DNA of 64,000 nucleotides from NCBI RefSeq assembly GCF_002149015.1, contig NZ_NGFO01000027.1, forward strand, positions 3,817 to 67,816, in the 5' to 3' direction. Shown here piece after piece: positions 45,969 through 54,182 of this stretch. The notes under the pieces were generated by a model. It searched no databases and was not told where the DNA came from. It saw nothing but the letters and a program-made list of their open reading frames with translations. The translations under genes and the position numbers were made by a program. This DNA is from Gordonia lacunae. GTDB lineage: Bacteria > Actinomycetota > Actinomycetes > Mycobacteriales > Mycobacteriaceae. Position 1 is the stretch's first letter, and every line of letters begins with the position of its first letter.

Positions 45969-47078
45969 TCACTCCTCATTGCTCAGTGAGTCGGGATCGA
46001 TGGGTCCGACGATGCGCGAGAACGGATCCCGAACCGAATCCACGATCTCCTGGTCGGTGGGGCGCTCGAGGTACCGAGCCGCGTTGTCGTTCGTGATCAA
46101 GGTCTGGTCGACGTAGAACTCACGCTGCAGGCGCGAGAGGTCGGACACCTTCAGCTGCCCGGTCGCCACCTGATGGCAGATCGCGAGTCCCATCGCACCG
46201 TTGAAATAGGGGTCGGTGGTGTAGGTCGAGACCATCTCACCGGCTTCGATGGCCTCGAGCCCCTCGGGTGTGGCATCGGCGGCACTGGCGACCTTGATCT
46301 GGCCGGCCTTGCCCTTCTCGCGGACGGCCTGGAGCGCTCCGAGCGCCATCGAATCCGTGGCCGCCCAGATCCCGTTCACCTTGTCCCCGTACTTGTTCAG
46401 GAGGGTCTGGGTGGTGGTGTAGGCCTTGTTCCGGTCGAAGTCGGCCGGCTGATTGTCGAGCACCACGACACCCGGGTGCCGCGCGATGCCCTCGGTGAAC
46501 CCCTGGTATCGCGTCTTGCTGATGTCATTGGCCAGCAGCCCCTGGATCGCGATGACACCGCCTTGGCCGCCGATACTCGCTCCCAGGACGTCGCCCGTGT
46601 CGGCGCCTTCCTTCACGCCGTCGTAGCTCACATACGACGCCCAGCCGTCCCCGACATCCCAGGGGTGCAGGTCGGCCGGCTTGCTCCACTGGGTGACCGC
46701 ACAGCCACCGCTGTTCTGGACCGCGCGCACGATCGCCGGGGTGTCGGCACTGGTGTTGGGGTTGATGTTCAGCAGGACCTTCTTGCCGGTGGCGAGCACC
46801 GACTGCAGCTGCGACAAGGCGTTCTGCGAGTCGCCGCCGTAGACGATCACCTTGAGATCGACACCGACCGATTCGGCGTAGGCCTTGCTGCCTTCGACCC
46901 AGGCGGCCTCGTACGGATTCGTGAGTGAGCGCACCTCGGACACCATGAGCAGATCTCCGGTACCGGTGGCCGAGTCGTCCTGCGAGCCGCAGCCGACGAG
47001 GGCCACCGCGCCCAGGGCGGCCGCGACGGCAAGGGTCGCACAGCGCCGCAGCGGTCGGACGTGGTGAGTGTGTGACAT
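45969..47078 (-). CDS. sugar-binding lipoprotein of the ABC importer (RbsB-like)
   Basis: This 369-residue periplasmic-binding-protein type I lipoprotein has an N-terminal signal with basic HVRPLRR, hydrophobic AALGAVALVG and lipobox ALVGC, so Cys30 would be lipidated. The mature part has the two-lobed pattern of ribose/autoinducer-2-binding proteins: VIVYGGDSQNALSQLQSVLA in lobe 1 and GIWAATDSMALGALQAVREKG in the hinge region. A tract beginning SYDGVKEGADTGDVLG resembles binding proteins for larger polyols. It is the first gene of the six-gene operon down to 39730, behind two LacI-type palindromes. Confidence 0.9.
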   Translation of the reverse strand: MSHTHHVRPLRRCATLAVAAALGAVALVGCGSQDDSATGTGDLLMVSEVRSLTNPYEAAWVEGSKAYAESVGVDLKVIVYGGDSQNALSQLQSVLATGKKVLLNINPNTSADTPAIVRAVQNSGGCAVTQWSKPADLHPWDVGDGWASYVSYDGVKEGADTGDVLGASIGGQGGVIAIQGLLANDISKTRYQGFTEGIARHPGVVVLDNQPADFDRNKAYTTTQTLLNKYGDKVNGIWAATDSMALGALQAVREKGKAGQIKVASAADATPEGLEAIEAGEMVSTYTTDPYFNGAMGLAICHQVATGQLKVSDLSRLQREFYVDQTLITNDNAARYLERPTDQEIVDSVRDPFSRIVGPIDPDSLSNEE

Positions 47079-47093
47079 GAAGACTGCACCTCC

Positions 47094-47110
47094 TGTAAGC
47101 GTTTTCTACA
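47094..47110. promoter_or_regulatory. LacI-type operator A, upstream of the importer operon
   Basis: TGTAAGCGTTTTCTACA is a 17-bp imperfect palindrome with TGTA/TACA ends, located 16 bases before the start codon of the binding-protein gene. It shares the AAGCGxTTTCT core with the sites at 47247, 50144, 51266, 53279 and 55336. Confidence 0.7.
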
Positions 47111-47246
47111 GTGATCAGGGACACATGTCAAGAGCGCCGGACGGCCAGCGCACGCCTGACAATAAACGCAGTTCAGTGCCTCAACGGGCGTAGAGAAAAG
47201 ACCCATTGCGCACCCTTCCGGCGAGAGACCCGCTCGCCGCTCGGTT

Positions 47247-47264
47247 TGGTAGCGCTTTCTCACA
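47247..47264. promoter_or_regulatory. LacI-type operator B, upstream of the importer operon
   Basis: TGGTAGCGCTTTCTCACA carries the AGCGCTTTCTCA half shared with the site at 50144. It lies about 150 bp upstream of operator A in the same intergenic gap, a spacing that would allow a looped repressor. Confidence 0.6.
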
Positions 47265-47297
47265 CCGTGCCGGCCCGTGTCCGGCCCGGGGCGAGAC

Positions 47298-48476
47298 TCA
47301 GCCCGCGGCCCGGAGCAGTGACCGACTGATGATGAGACGCTGCATCTCGCTGGTGCCCTCGTAGATCTTGGTGATCCGGGCATCGCGATACAGCCGCTCG
47401 ACCTCGTAACCGCGGATGAACCCGTTGCCGCCGAACACCTGCAGCGCCGCATCGGCGTGCCGGACACACGATTCGGAGGCGTTGAGTTTGGCCATCGAGC
47501 ACAACACCTCGGCGTCGTCGTCACCGCAGTCGATGGCCCGAGCGGCCGAGACCGACAGCGCCGTGCCTGCCTGCAACTCGGTGGCGATCGACGCGAGCGG
47601 GAACGACACGGCCTGATTGTCGGCGATGGCCCGGCCGAACTGGTGCCGGTCGAGGGACTGACGGACCGCCGCGTCGAGCGCCGCGCGACTGATACCCAGC
47701 GCCAGCCCGGAGATACCCAGTCGCCCCTTGGCCAGGACCTTCATCATGTATCCGAAGGCCTGGCCCTCCTCGCCGAGCAAGGCCGATTCGGGGAGTTCCG
47801 CGTCGTCGAAGACGAGGCCGCCGACCTGCGAGGCGCGCTGCCCCATCTTGTGTTCGTGGTAGGCCCGACTCACACCCGGGGTGTCGACATCGACGAGGAA
47901 GACCGAGATCCCACCCCGCTTCCCCCGTTCGGGGTCGGTGACGGCCAGCACGACTGCGAAGTCGGCGACCGGCGCGTTGTGGATGTAGATCTTCTCGCCG
48001 CGTAGGCGCCAGCCGGTCGGAGTCCGTTCCGCCCGCGTGGTGATGGAGCCGAGGTCCGAACCGGAACCGGGCTCGGTGAGCGCATAGGCACAGCGCTTCT
48101 CCGCGCTCAGCATCGGCAGCAGGTACTCCTTCTTCTGGTCGTCGGTGCCGTAGTGACCGAGCAGGGTGCCGAGGATCTCGACCAGACCGCACTGGTCGGC
48201 GATCGAGGCGTACCCGTACGACAGGGACTCCATGACGAACAGATAGTCCAGAGCGGTCCCACCCGCTCCACCGTCCTCGTCGGCAACCGTGATGCCGAAG
48301 AGGCCGATCTTACCCATCTCGGCGTAGATCTCCTCCGGAAAGCGTTCGGTCTCATCGAGTTCGGCGGCGATCGGGCGGATGCGTTCGTCCACGAACTCGG
48401 CGACGAGCGCGCGCTCGTCCGGCCCGAACAGCGAGGTCGGGATGCGGCTGTTCGCCGTGCCGGGTGCGAAGGTCAT
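47298..48476 (-). CDS. acyl-CoA dehydrogenase
   Basis: This 392-residue short/medium-chain-type acyl-CoA dehydrogenase has the standard segments ALTEPGSGSDLGSITT, YIHNAPVADFAVVLA, QRASQVGGLVFDDAELPE and FGGNGFIRGYEVERLYRDARITKIYEGTSE; the last contains the expected catalytic-Glu region (IYEGTSE). It should introduce a 2,3-double bond into an acyl-CoA with FAD. It lies 39 bp downstream of a YdiF-type CoA transferase, so CoA activation and desaturation are probably consecutive. Such enzymes are not expected in a plain sugar operon. Confidence 0.93.
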   Translation of the reverse strand: MTFAPGTANSRIPTSLFGPDERALVAEFVDERIRPIAAELDETERFPEEIYAEMGKIGLFGITVADEDGGAGGTALDYLFVMESLSYGYASIADQCGLVEILGTLLGHYGTDDQKKEYLLPMLSAEKRCAYALTEPGSGSDLGSITTRAERTPTGWRLRGEKIYIHNAPVADFAVVLAVTDPERGKRGGISVFLVDVDTPGVSRAYHEHKMGQRASQVGGLVFDDAELPESALLGEEGQAFGYMMKVLAKGRLGISGLALGISRAALDAAVRQSLDRHQFGRAIADNQAVSFPLASIATELQAGTALSVSAARAIDCGDDDAEVLCSMAKLNASESCVRHADAALQVFGGNGFIRGYEVERLYRDARITKIYEGTSEMQRLIISRSLLRAAG

Positions 48477-48515
48477 GTACTCACTCCTTGATGTGATGGG
48501 CGATGGGCGCTGCGG

Positions 48516-50078
48516 TCAGGAGACCGCGTACGCCGCAACCGACTCGAGCAGCGCCGGATCCATCCGGGCCGGGGAGCCGATCAGCGGAACAAAATCCATG
48601 TGGGACAGGATGTCCCGGTCGATGTCGATGCCGGGGGCGACCTCCACCAGTTCGAGACCCCCGTCCACCAGACGGAACACGGCACGCTCGGTGACGACGA
48701 GGACGCGTTGTCCCCGGGCAGCGGCACGCGGACCGGAGAACGTCACCTGTTCCACGGTCCGGACGAATTTGCGAACCCGCCCCTCGCGGCGGATGCACAA
48801 CCGCCCGCCGACGACGTCGACGTCGAGGCCGCCGGTGGTGAACGTGCCGCAGAAGATCACGGTGCCTGCGCTCTGGGAGATCTCCACGAACCCGCCGGGT
48901 CCGTTGATCTGGCCGGCGATCCGGCTCACGTTCACCGACCCGCATGCGTCGATCTGCGCCATGCCCAGGCACGTGGTGTCGATCAGTCCGCCGTTGATCA
49001 GGTCGAACTGAGTGGTCGACGACTGCACGACCTCGGGGTGAAGGGCAGCACCGAACATGTCGCCGGTGAGCGGCCGTCCGCCGATGATCCCCTGTTCGAT
49101 GAGCACGGTGTTGTCCCCGATGCGGTCCGCGGCGGCCAGCGCGTCGATCACAAGCGACGGAATGCCGAACCCGACGTTGAGGACCCCGCCACTCCCGATC
49201 TCGGCGGCGGCGCGACGGGCGATGATCCCGCGGGCCCCGGCCGGCGACGGACCCGCGATCGGATCCGAGGTCGGCACGCCGGCCCGGCAGAGGCGGTCGT
49301 CGTACTCCCCGGCATGTGTCTGCCATTGGAGCGGAACCTCGACCACCAGGTCGACCAGGGCGGCCGGCAGGTGGACGACGTGCGGATCGAGGGCGCCGTC
49401 GATGATCGACTTGACCTGTGCGATGACCAGTCCACCGGAGGCACGAGCGGCTTGTGCCACCGACGCCGCGTCGAGTTGGGCAGCTTCCCCGGACCACCCG
49501 ATGTTGCCGTTGCGATCCATCGTGTCACCGCGCACCAGGGCGACATCCACCCGGAACGGCTTGTAGCGCAGATATTCCTGGCCGTCGAACTCGACCAGCT
49601 CCACGAGTTCGGCAGTGCTCCGCGCATTGAATCGACCACCGCCGCAGCGCGGGTCGGCGAATGTACCGAGGCCAACGGTCGTGATGAGCCCCGGCCGGCG
49701 TGCCCCGATCTCGCGGAACAGCTGACTGATCACGCCGCCGGGCAGCGCGTAGGCCTCGAGCTCGTCACGCCGCGCCAGTTCCCTCAGTTCCGGCGACCAT
49801 GTCCACAGCCCGCCGATGACCCGGGACACCATCCCCGGGTGCGCGAACCGACCGGTCCCGCCACCGTTCCGGTCGCCCATGCCGAGCGCGTAGACCACGG
49901 TGAGGTCACCGGGATCACCGGAGCCGAGAAATCTGGCCTCGAGTGCGGCCAGCAGCGCCTCGGGCTCGAGGATTCCACCGCCCGCGCCGGTGAGCGCCAC
50001 CGTGGCGCCGGCCGGGATCGAGGCGACTGCCGCATCCGCGGACGTCACCACCGGCCGGCGAGTCCCCTTACTACGCAT
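48516..50078 (-). CDS. acyl-CoA:carboxylate CoA-transferase, YdiF type (first copy)
   Basis: This 520-residue protein is a fused alpha-beta family I CoA transferase. The N-terminal half has VALTGAGGGILEPEALL, and the C-terminal half has IARRAAAEIGSGGVLNVGFG and the catalytic glutamate in NTVLIEQGIIGG. It would move CoA from a donor such as acetyl- or succinyl-CoA to a carboxylate produced by the pathway. The frame is open to ATG 50114, but ATG 50078 (MRSKGTRRPV) is preferred because the stretch between them carries a possible operator (GACGCTTTCTC) and suits an untranslated leader. A second member of the family lies at 55925. Confidence 0.88.
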   Translation of the reverse strand: MRSKGTRRPVVTSADAAVASIPAGATVALTGAGGGILEPEALLAALEARFLGSGDPGDLTVVYALGMGDRNGGGTGRFAHPGMVSRVIGGLWTWSPELRELARRDELEAYALPGGVISQLFREIGARRPGLITTVGLGTFADPRCGGGRFNARSTAELVELVEFDGQEYLRYKPFRVDVALVRGDTMDRNGNIGWSGEAAQLDAASVAQAARASGGLVIAQVKSIIDGALDPHVVHLPAALVDLVVEVPLQWQTHAGEYDDRLCRAGVPTSDPIAGPSPAGARGIIARRAAAEIGSGGVLNVGFGIPSLVIDALAAADRIGDNTVLIEQGIIGGRPLTGDMFGAALHPEVVQSSTTQFDLINGGLIDTTCLGMAQIDACGSVNVSRIAGQINGPGGFVEISQSAGTVIFCGTFTTGGLDVDVVGGRLCIRREGRVRKFVRTVEQVTFSGPRAAARGQRVLVVTERAVFRLVDGGLELVEVAPGIDIDRDILSHMDFVPLIGSPARMDPALLESVAAYAVS

Positions 50079-50126
50079 TGATCGACGCTTTCTCTGGAGT
50101 GGCGACACATACATGCTGTTCGATGT

Positions 50127-50159
50127 TGTGAAGCGTATCTCACTGTAAGCGCTTTCTCA
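50127..50159. promoter_or_regulatory. tandem LacI-type operators C
   Basis: Two sites adjoin: TGTGAAGCGTATCTCA (50127-50142) and TGTAAGCGCTTTCTCA (50144-50159). The second is the best palindrome in the set. They lie just upstream of the CoA-transferase/acyl-CoA dehydrogenase operon and just after the lacI-type gene. A weaker third copy is at about 50081-50095. Confidence 0.7.
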
Positions 50160-50183
50160 ATAGGGTCGATTCCGCCCGACGGC

Positions 50184-51209
50184 CTAGCCGCGCGGGAGGG
50201 GCGCCGGGCCGGTCGATGCCCGGAGTACGACCTCCGCCGAGAGCGGGTCGGGAGATTCGGGACGCTCGTCGGTGTCGAGCATGACGCGCATCAGATCCCA
50301 CGCACGCCTCCCGAGTTGCACCTTGGGGCTCGTCACCGTCGTCAGCGCGGGAGCGATGTGGCGCGCCAGCACGATGTCGTCGAACCCGGTGACCGAGATG
50401 TCCTCCGGAACCGAGAGTCCGGCGTCGCGCAGGGCCGAGATCGCACCGATCGCACTGAGATCGTTGAAGCAGATCAGGGCGGTCGGATCGTGTTCCAGCG
50501 CTTCGGGAACCGCTGCGTGCGCACCCTCGACCGTCCCGTCGGCGCTGACATGGGTCACCTGGAGGCCGAACCCCGCCGAACTCTGCACGGCGCGCCACCG
50601 CTCCCGGTTCTGCCAAGCGAACTGCGACCCGCCCAGATACACCGCCCGGGTGTGTCCGAGCTGCGCGAGATGACTGCACAGCTGCATCATCGGGGTGAAG
50701 TTGTCGGCGGCGACCATCGGCAGGTCCACGCCGAGTTCGATCCGGTTGACCAGCACCGCGGGTGCGTCGCGGCGAGCCAACTGCTTGAGGCCCGCAGTCG
50801 GGATCCGGCTCGACAGCAGCACGAGTCCATCGACTTGCCCCAGCAGGTCGAGCGCGGTGTTCAGCTCTTCGTCCGGGTCACCGTTGGAATCCGCCACGAG
50901 CATGCGGTAGCCGTTCTCCGCTGCGCCGCGGTGCATCTCGTTGACCACGTCGAAGAAATACGCATTGGTCAGATCCGGCAGGATGACCCCGATGTTGCGC
51001 AGACTGCCCAACGCCAGGCCGCGCGCCGCGCGACTCGGCCGGTAGGCCAGCTGGTCGGCCGCCTCATGAACCCGGTCCGCCAGCTCCTGTTTGACCTTCG
51101 ACGATCCGCTCATCACGCGGGAGACCGTGGCGATGGAAACGCCGGCGGCCTCGGCCACCGTCGCGATGGTCGGGCGCGACCGCGGTCCATCCGGGCGCTG
51201 TGTCGACAT
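50184..51209 (-). CDS. LacI-family transcriptional regulator
   Basis: This 341-residue repressor has its DNA-binding headpiece at residues 14-60 (TIATVAEAAGVSIATVSRVM, then the hinge AYRPSRAARGLALGS). The C-terminal periplasmic-binding-protein-like ligand domain includes NIGVILPDLTNAYFFDVVNE and DISVTGFDDIVLARHIAPALT. LacI proteins of this type respond to sugars or sugar phosphates. It sits in the middle of the locus, and at least six related palindromes are found at the surrounding promoters, including one 57 bp upstream of its own start, so it is the obvious local repressor. Confidence 0.92.
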   Translation of the reverse strand: MSTQRPDGPRSRPTIATVAEAAGVSIATVSRVMSGSSKVKQELADRVHEAADQLAYRPSRAARGLALGSLRNIGVILPDLTNAYFFDVVNEMHRGAAENGYRMLVADSNGDPDEELNTALDLLGQVDGLVLLSSRIPTAGLKQLARRDAPAVLVNRIELGVDLPMVAADNFTPMMQLCSHLAQLGHTRAVYLGGSQFAWQNRERWRAVQSSAGFGLQVTHVSADGTVEGAHAAVPEALEHDPTALICFNDLSAIGAISALRDAGLSVPEDISVTGFDDIVLARHIAPALTTVTSPKVQLGRRAWDLMRVMLDTDERPESPDPLSAEVVLRASTGPAPLPRG

Positions 51210-51265
51210 GGTGGCGTCGTCCTCCTGATCGGCTGAATGAAAGTCGGGTGTTGCTGGTCGATCCG

Positions 51266-51282
51266 AGAAAGCGATTCCTGAT
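51266..51282. promoter_or_regulatory. LacI-type operator D, upstream of the lacI gene
   Basis: GAGAAAGCGATTCCTGA (reverse complement TCAGGAATCGCTTTCTC) matches the common core ATCGCTTTCT of the site at 53279. It lies in the 75-bp gap before the regulator gene and suggests autoregulation. Confidence 0.6.
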
Positions 51283-51284
51283 AC

Positions 51285-52112
51285 TCAGGAGGATGGTAAC
51301 GGGTTCCCGATCGCGCCCAGGGCGGCTGCGGCCGCGGCCACCGTCTGCTCGGCCGGTCGACTCCACCAGCGACTGCTCAACACCTCCACCTCGACCAGTC
51401 CGGAGTAGCCCGCCGACCGACAGTCGGCCACGAATCCGGCCATGTCGATGTCGCCCTCCCCCGGCATCCCGCGACTCGTCAGTTCGTCGTCGATCGGCGT
51501 GCACCAGTCGGCGAGCTGCACCGACAGGATTCGATCGCCGGCTCCGATGATCTGTTCGCGCAGATCGGTTTCCCACCAGATGTGATACGAATCGACGGCC
51601 AGCCCGACCTGCGGATGTCCGATGATCTCGACCAGACGTACCGCCTCGCGCAGCGAGGTGATGGCCGAGCGCGTCGCCGCGAGCATGGGGTGGAACGGCT
51701 CGACCGCCAGGGCCACCCCCGCCTCGACCGCGTACGGGACCAGATGCTCGATGCCCTCCCGGATCCGACCCCGCGCGGAGTCGAGGTCGCCGGCGAGCGG
51801 CGGCCCGCACACTAGGACGAGGCAATCGGCACCCAGCATCCGGGTCTGATCCACGGCGCGGCGATTGTCGTCGAGCCGGGCCCGGCGCAGCGATTCGGTG
51901 GGTTGGGGGAACATGCCGCCGCGGCACACGCTCGTCACCCGCAGGCCGGCCCCGTCGGTACGGGCCCGCGCGGCGACGAGGTCCACGTCGTCGAGCACGT
52001 CGCGCCACAGCCCCACACCACCGAAGCCGTACCGGACAGCCAGGCCGAGCACGTCGTCGAGGGACGAACCGCGGATGGTCGCGGAATTGAGACTGCACTC
52101 CGAGAGCTCCAT
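51285..52112 (-). CDS. sugar phosphate isomerase/epimerase-family protein (xylose isomerase-like TIM barrel)
   Basis: This 275-residue AP-endonuclease-2/xylose-isomerase-like TIM barrel has metal-ligand-type segments ALAVEPFHPMLA, VGLAVDSYHIWWE and VQLADWCTPIDDE, plus a late GEGDIDMAGFVADC where the last Glu ligand is expected. Members isomerise or epimerise sugars, inosose or hydroxypyruvate. The substrate is not recognised. It starts three bases after the DUF993 gene, so the pair is tightly coupled and probably handles consecutive intermediates. Confidence 0.85.
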   Translation of the reverse strand: MELSECSLNSATIRGSSLDDVLGLAVRYGFGGVGLWRDVLDDVDLVAARARTDGAGLRVTSVCRGGMFPQPTESLRRARLDDNRRAVDQTRMLGADCLVLVCGPPLAGDLDSARGRIREGIEHLVPYAVEAGVALAVEPFHPMLAATRSAITSLREAVRLVEIIGHPQVGLAVDSYHIWWETDLREQIIGAGDRILSVQLADWCTPIDDELTSRGMPGEGDIDMAGFVADCRSAGYSGLVEVEVLSSRWWSRPAEQTVAAAAAALGAIGNPLPSS

Positions 52113-52115
52113 GGC

Positions 52116-53270
52116 TCAGCCGATCCCGTGGACGGCGAAGTACGCGGCGGCGCGGCGCGCGGTGCTCTCGGGATCGACGAACAGTCCGATCCCGTCGGCC
52201 TCGCGCACGAGGTCGGCCAGGTGGACGAGGGTGCGTCCGACCTCGAAGCCACCGATCATCCGGAAGTGCGACTGCTGCCCGTTGAGGTACGCCAGCCAGG
52301 CGACGCCGACCTTGTAGTACTGCGTGGGCGCGGCGAAGATCAACCGGGAGAGCGGCTCGGTCGGGGCCAGGATCTCCCGGAAGCCTGCGACGTCGCCGGC
52401 GTCCAGCCGCGCGAATGCCGCCGACGCGTACGGCCCCAGCGCCGCGAACGCGCCCAGCAGGGCGTCGCTGTGCCCGTCGTCGTCACCGGCGATCATGTCG
52501 ACGTAGTTGTAGTCGTCGCCGGTGTAGACCCGCACATCGTCCGGGAGCCGGTGCCGCAGCCTGATCTCGAGTGCCGGGTCGAGCAGTGACACCTTGATGC
52601 CGCGCACCCGCTCGGCGTGCGCGACGATGATGTCGACGACGGTGTCCATCGCCGAATTCGGGTCGCGATGCCCCCAGTAACCGTCCAGCGCGGGATCGAA
52701 AACCGCACCCAGCCAATGCAGCACGACCGGACGCTGCGCCTGCGCGAGCACCTTGTCGTACACGGCGAAGTAGTCGTCGGGTCCGCTCGCAGCGGTCGCC
52801 AGGTGCCGGCTCGCCATCACTACGCAATCGCCTCCGGTCGCCTCGATCGCCGACAGCTGTTCGAGGTAGGCGTCGGCGATCTCGGTCGTGGACGGCCGCT
52901 GCGCCGCGAGCTGATCCGTGCCGATACCGACCACCACCCGGCCCCCGCAGTGCCGGGCCTCGTCCAGGGTCCGCGTGGCGAGCTCTCGCGCACCGTGCCA
53001 GTCCAGGCCCATACCCCGCTGCGAGGTGTCCATCGCCTCGGCGACACCCAGTCCGAGAGACCACAGGTCGCGTCGCAGCCGGAGCGTCGCGTCCCAGTCG
53101 ATCTGGTCGGCACCACCGGCTGCCGACGCCCGGCGGGGATCCGCGACGACGTGTGCCGCCGCGAAGACGTCGCGACTGCGCGGCGGGGCCGCGGCAGTCG
53201 CCAAAGTCGCCGGTGCGCCGAGGACGTGACCCGAGGTCCCGGTCGTTGTCGGCAGGATGAGCGTGGTCAT
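52116..53270 (-). CDS. DUF993 family protein (aldolase-like TIM barrel)
   Basis: This 384-residue member of DUF993 belongs to a family related to dihydrodipicolinate synthase/N-acetylneuraminate lyase-type barrels, with no firmly established reaction. Supporting segments are MDTSQRGMGLDWHGAREL, VVVGIGTDQL, VLHWLGAVFDPALDGYWG, IKVSLLDPALE (where a Schiff-base Lys could lie) and TGDDYNYVDMI. It begins the two-gene operon with the isomerase-fold gene and has a LacI-type operator 9 bases upstream. DUF993 genes often neighbour sugar isomerases and oxidoreductases, so an aldol or retro-aldol step on a sugar acid is plausible but inferred. Confidence 0.8.
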   Translation of the reverse strand: MTTLILPTTTGTSGHVLGAPATLATAAAPPRSRDVFAAAHVVADPRRASAAGGADQIDWDATLRLRRDLWSLGLGVAEAMDTSQRGMGLDWHGARELATRTLDEARHCGGRVVVGIGTDQLAAQRPSTTEIADAYLEQLSAIEATGGDCVVMASRHLATAASGPDDYFAVYDKVLAQAQRPVVLHWLGAVFDPALDGYWGHRDPNSAMDTVVDIIVAHAERVRGIKVSLLDPALEIRLRHRLPDDVRVYTGDDYNYVDMIAGDDDGHSDALLGAFAALGPYASAAFARLDAGDVAGFREILAPTEPLSRLIFAAPTQYYKVGVAWLAYLNGQQSHFRMIGGFEVGRTLVHLADLVREADGIGLFVDPESTARRAAAYFAVHGIG

Positions 53271-53278
53271 GAAACTCC

Positions 53279-53294
53279 TGTAATCGCTTTCTTG
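53279..53294. promoter_or_regulatory. LacI-type operator E, upstream of the DUF993 gene
   Basis: TGTAATCGCTTTCTTG lies nine bases before the DUF993 start in the 153-bp divergent gap. It differs from the site at 50144 mainly by ATC for AGC. Confidence 0.65.
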
Positions 53295-53364
53295 CGGAAT
53301 GGTGTGTGCAGCCTATACCCTCTGAATATCGAGGTAAAGACCGTTTCATCGGATGGCCTCGTCT

Positions 53365-53382
53365 CAGAAAACAGTTTCTAGA
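53365..53382. promoter_or_regulatory. possible LacI-type operator F, upstream of the SDR gene
   Basis: CAGAAAACAGTTTCTAGA contains the palindromic AGAAAACAGTTTCT, which resembles the family's AGAAAGCGxTT core with a TG/CA centre change. It lies 42 bp before the ATG of the SDR gene and would put the plus-strand operon under the same repressor. It is weaker than the other sites. Confidence 0.45.
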
Positions 53383-53423
53383 CGGCGTGTCGACCCCGCC
53401 GTCGTCCCGAGGAGAGGGCTTCG

Positions 53424-54182
53424 ATGGCCGACACGCAGGAGAGTGGGACTCGCGAGAGCCTGGCCGGCAAGACAGCGATCGTCACGGGTGCCGCGGGCGG
53501 CATCGGATCGGCGATCGCCGCCGGCCTGGCCCGTGAGGGCATGCATGTCGTGGGTCTCGACGCCGACGACCGGGTCGACGACGTGATGGCCGCGATCGGC
53601 GGCTCGGCGGTTCGCGGCGACCTGACCGACGCCGCGGTCAGCCAGGCCGCGGTCGACTCCGCGATCACCCGCACGGGGCGGCTCGACGTGATCGTCAACG
53701 CCGCCGGGATCCAGAAGCGAACCGACGCGATCGACATCTCCGACGATGATTTCGACCGGTTGCTCGAGGTGAACGTGTCCTCGGCGTACCGGCTGGTCCG
53801 CCAGGCCACGAAGAGCCTCATCGAGACGAAGGGCAGCGTGGTCAACATCGCCTCGCTGTCCGCCGACCGCGCCGTACCCGGGATCGTTCCCTACGGGGCG
53901 ACGAAAGCCGCACTGACGCAACTGAGCAAGGGACTTGCTGCCGAACTCGGCCGGTACGGGATCCGGGTCAACGCCGTCGCGCCGGGTTACATCGAGACCC
54001 CGATGACCGCAGATGTCCTCGGCGAGGCCGACTTCCGCGCCGCCAAGCTCAACCGCATCCCCCTCCAGCGGTTCGCCGACGGCGACGACGTGGCCGACGT
54101 CGTGACGTTCCTCGTTTCGGATGCGGCACGGTACGTCACCGGCGTCGTCCTGCCCGTCGACGGCGGCTACTCGATCACGTGA
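53424..54182 (+). CDS. SDR-family oxidoreductase (gluconate/deoxygluconate dehydrogenase-like)
   Basis: This 252-residue classical short-chain dehydrogenase has TGAAGGIG at about 22-29, NAAG at about 92, catalytic Ser in VVNIASLSAD and YGATK at about 154-158, and C-terminal VTGVVLPVDGGYSIT. The order of sequence features resembles 2-deoxy-D-gluconate 3-dehydrogenase or gluconate 5-dehydrogenase. It starts the plus-strand operon, and its stop overlaps the glycerate kinase start (GTGA). It would oxidise or reduce a hydroxyl of a sugar acid; the precise substrate is unknown. Confidence 0.88.
   Translation: MADTQESGTRESLAGKTAIVTGAAGGIGSAIAAGLAREGMHVVGLDADDRVDDVMAAIGGSAVRGDLTDAAVSQAAVDSAITRTGRLDVIVNAAGIQKRTDAIDISDDDFDRLLEVNVSSAYRLVRQATKSLIETKGSVVNIASLSADRAVPGIVPYGATKAALTQLSKGLAAELGRYGIRVNAVAPGYIETPMTADVLGEADFRAAKLNRIPLQRFADGDDVADVVTFLVSDAARYVTGVVLPVDGGYSIT

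Noticed and set aside
47111-47297. Small gene between the binding-protein and acyl-CoA dehydrogenase genes
   Set aside because: Only short Arg-rich frames without ribosome binding sites; the stretch holds operator B and the importer promoter region.
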